DNA of 64,000 nucleotides, taken from Mucilaginibacter rubeus (GTDB lineage: Bacteria; Bacteroidota; Bacteroidia; Sphingobacteriales; Sphingobacteriaceae). A model generated the notes under the pieces. That model did not search any database, was not told where the DNA came from, and saw only the letters and a list, made by a program, of their open reading frames with translations. Position 1 is the first letter of the stretch. Each line of letters opens with the position of its first letter. This document shows positions 62,557 to 64,000 of this stretch, in pieces. The translations under genes and the position numbers were made by a program. The stretch spans positions 7,502,001 to 7,566,000 of the forward strand of contig NZ_CP043450.1 of NCBI RefSeq assembly GCF_003286415.2. The letters are read 5' to 3'.

Positions 62557-64000
62557 TTAAATTACAGATACCGCCGATTCCGGCTCCTCAAACACGCTCA
62601 GCATTTTTGATTTTTTCCAGATTAATTCAATGCATAATCCACCTTCATTCTTCAAATCAAATCTGGCACCCAATTGGCGGCTTAATCCTTTCATCAAATT
62701 CATGCCCATTGAGCTTAAACCGTCTAAATCAAAATCGACGGGAAGCCCATTCCCGTTGTCAGCAATTTTTAGGCGCAGCAGCTCATGTTGTTGATTTAAC
62801 TGGATATTGATAACGCCGTTTTTCCTGCCTTTGAATGCGTACTTAATGGCGTTAGTGATTCCCTCATTTAAAATCAACCCGAGTGGTACTGCCTGGGATA
62901 CATCCAGTATAAAATCGTCTACATCTGGCAAAAAGGCAATGTAACCGCTTGTGTTAAAGCAATCTTGAAAATAGTTCAGCAGATCGTGGATATAGCTTCG
63001 CATGTTTATGCCCGATAAATTGTCGGTTTGGTAAAGCTTTTGGTGTATCAGCGAAATAGATTGCATCCGGTGCTGGCTTTCTCTGATCACATCTAAGGCG
63101 GCCTCATCATTTAAATAGGAGGATTGCGAGTTCAGCAGGGAAATAACAATCTGCAAATTATTCTTTACCCGGTGGTGAATCTCTTTCAGTAGCCATTCAC
63201 GCTCTGTCAGCAGTTCTCTTAATGATTTGTTCTGTGATTGTATTTGTACCTGCTGTTCTGACAGCTCCCGGGTTGCCCGCTGCTTGAGCTGGTAACGATT
63301 AAATCCCAATCCAAGCAAAATGACCAGTAGTGCAACGCACCCATAAAGCAGATTTCTGGCCTGTTTTTGAGACTTCATTGTATTACCCTGCAAACGGGTT
63401 TGTTGGGTGAGCAATTGAATATTCCTGTTTTTTAAAGCAATATCCTGATCCTTTTTTTCCGTTTCATATTGTATCTGTAAGGCAGCCACCTGTTTCATAT
63501 TACTTAGTTTCTCAACGGAATCACTTACCGTCTTAAACCGTTGGTAGTGATGGATAGCAGACAAATAATTCCCTTCAGCTGAATCCAGTTGAAAAGATAG
63601 TTGTTCAAGGATGATCATATCCGGGCGTTCCTTTTTCATATAGGCTGTATCCTGCAAAGCCTGGATATGTTCTTTTGCCTTTTCAAATTGCCTGGTGGCC
63701 AGGAATAATCTAACCGCCGCTAAATGTGCCTGGATGGAGGTAGCTACAAAGGCATATCCCCCCTGACGGATAGCCGCCATCATGGGGGCATAGGTGCGTT
63801 CAGCTGCTGAATACTGTCTGGTTGCTACATATGCATCGGTCAGCGCGATATATAATCTTGTATAAATCGGGTCCCTGGGAGAGCATTCCTTTAATCCACG
63901 ATTTAAGACAGTAATTGCTTTCTCATATTGGTGATTTTTGACATAGGCGTCGCCAAGAGTAGCGATATAAAATAAGATATCCCCTTCAGGCAGGTAACGT
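62557..64000 (-). CDS. TPR sensor histidine kinase (HisKA_2), N-terminus beyond the window
   Basis: The reading frame is open from 62557 to 64000, so the Met at 63783 is internal and the true start lies off the right edge. About 480 residues are visible. TPR helices come first (YEKAITVLNRGLKECSPRD, AYVATRQYSAAERTY, RQFEKAKEHIQAL), then a TM helix (LLYGCVALLVILLGLGF) and a coiled coil. The HisKA_2 H-box KEIHHRVKNNLQIV has its phospho-acceptor His at 63172-63174. HATPase boxes are NEGITNAIKYAF, ADNGNGLP and GMNLMKGLSRQLGA. It is paired with the response regulator 3 bp downstream and is probably a membrane sensor. Confidence 0.92.
   Translation of the reverse strand, partial: RYLPEGDILFYIATLGDAYVKNHQYEKAITVLNRGLKECSPRDPIYTRLYIALTDAYVATRQYSAAERTYAPMMAAIRQGGYAFVATSIQAHLAAVRLFLATRQFEKAKEHIQALQDTAYMKKERPDMIILEQLSFQLDSAEGNYLSAIHHYQRFKTVSDSVEKLSNMKQVAALQIQYETEKKDQDIALKNRNIQLLTQQTRLQGNTMKSQKQARNLLYGCVALLVILLGLGFNRYQLKQRATRELSEQQVQIQSQNKSLRELLTEREWLLKEIHHRVKNNLQIVISLLNSQSSYLNDEAALDVIRESQHRMQSISLIHQKLYQTDNLSGINMRSYIHDLLNYFQDCFNTSGYIAFLPDVDDFILDVSQAVPLGLILNEGITNAIKYAFKGRKNGVINIQLNQQHELLRLKIADNGNGLPVDFDLDGLSSMGMNLMKGLSRQLGARFDLKNEGGLCIELIWKKSKMLSVFEEPESAVSVI

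Noticed and set aside
62557..63783. Kinase starting at the Met at 63783
   Set aside because: The frame stays open with TPR motifs up to base 64000, so that Met is internal.

Overview
The window reads as chromosome of a Bacteroidota bacterium, most likely a Sphingobacteriaceae member such as Mucilaginibacter or Pedobacter. I infer this from two SusC/SusD pairs, a hybrid one-component/two-component (HTCS) regulator, abundant lipoproteins, weak Shine-Dalgarno signals and many FtsX/TolC/RND genes. There is no rRNA, intact tRNA, CRISPR array or transposase.

Bases 1-9740 form a fructan utilisation locus. It has a divergent, truncated-by-window sugar-binding sensor (BT1754-like), then an MFS fructose porter, fructokinase, SusC, SusD and a GH32 fructanase. 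The divergent promoter region carries a 15-bp direct repeat, TGTATCAAAATTGAA, spaced by exactly 42 bp. Bases 10205-24860 form a second polysaccharide utilisation locus: SusC, SusD, GH29 alpha-fucosidase, GH2 beta-galactosidase-type enzyme, a beta-helix protein and a full-length HTCS regulator. A 141-bp inverted-repeat element sits inside it.

Bases 24880-28284 hold a Tat-exported bicupin oxalate decarboxylase-like protein directly upstream of its own tatA, and a divergent heme protein with two CxxCH motifs followed by a lipoprotein. Bases 28327-34494 are an RND efflux operon (TolC, RND pump, adaptor) with a small membrane protein upstream. A roughly 29-bp motif occurs twice before oxdC and once before the efflux operon, suggesting a shared regulator. 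Next is an unusual fusion of a 7TM-AraC regulator to an FtsX/MacB-type permease (35042-38746), then a DUF302 protein, a degenerate tRNA-Phe 3' fragment with terminator, and a duplicated-domain lipoprotein.

Bases 40857-64000 are dominated by signalling. There is a TlpA-like protein divergent from a histidine kinase (split by a -1 frameshift) and OmpR-type regulator, with three helically phased TGTTAAC repeats between them. Then come an AraC regulator, three sigma-54 activators (all with the GAFTGA loop) and two TPR histidine kinases of the HRVKNN type. Between these lie three tandem alpha/beta hydrolase paralogs, preceded by a good sigma-54 -24/-12 candidate and an upstream dyad placed like an enhancer. 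The rest of this part is an amidohydrolase, a sterol desaturase-family protein, an ECF sigma factor with a SnoaL-like tail, a decayed MFS fragment and a second TlpA-like thioredoxin. The last kinase runs off the right edge.

All family calls come from reading the sequence and remembered family motifs; no database search was run.
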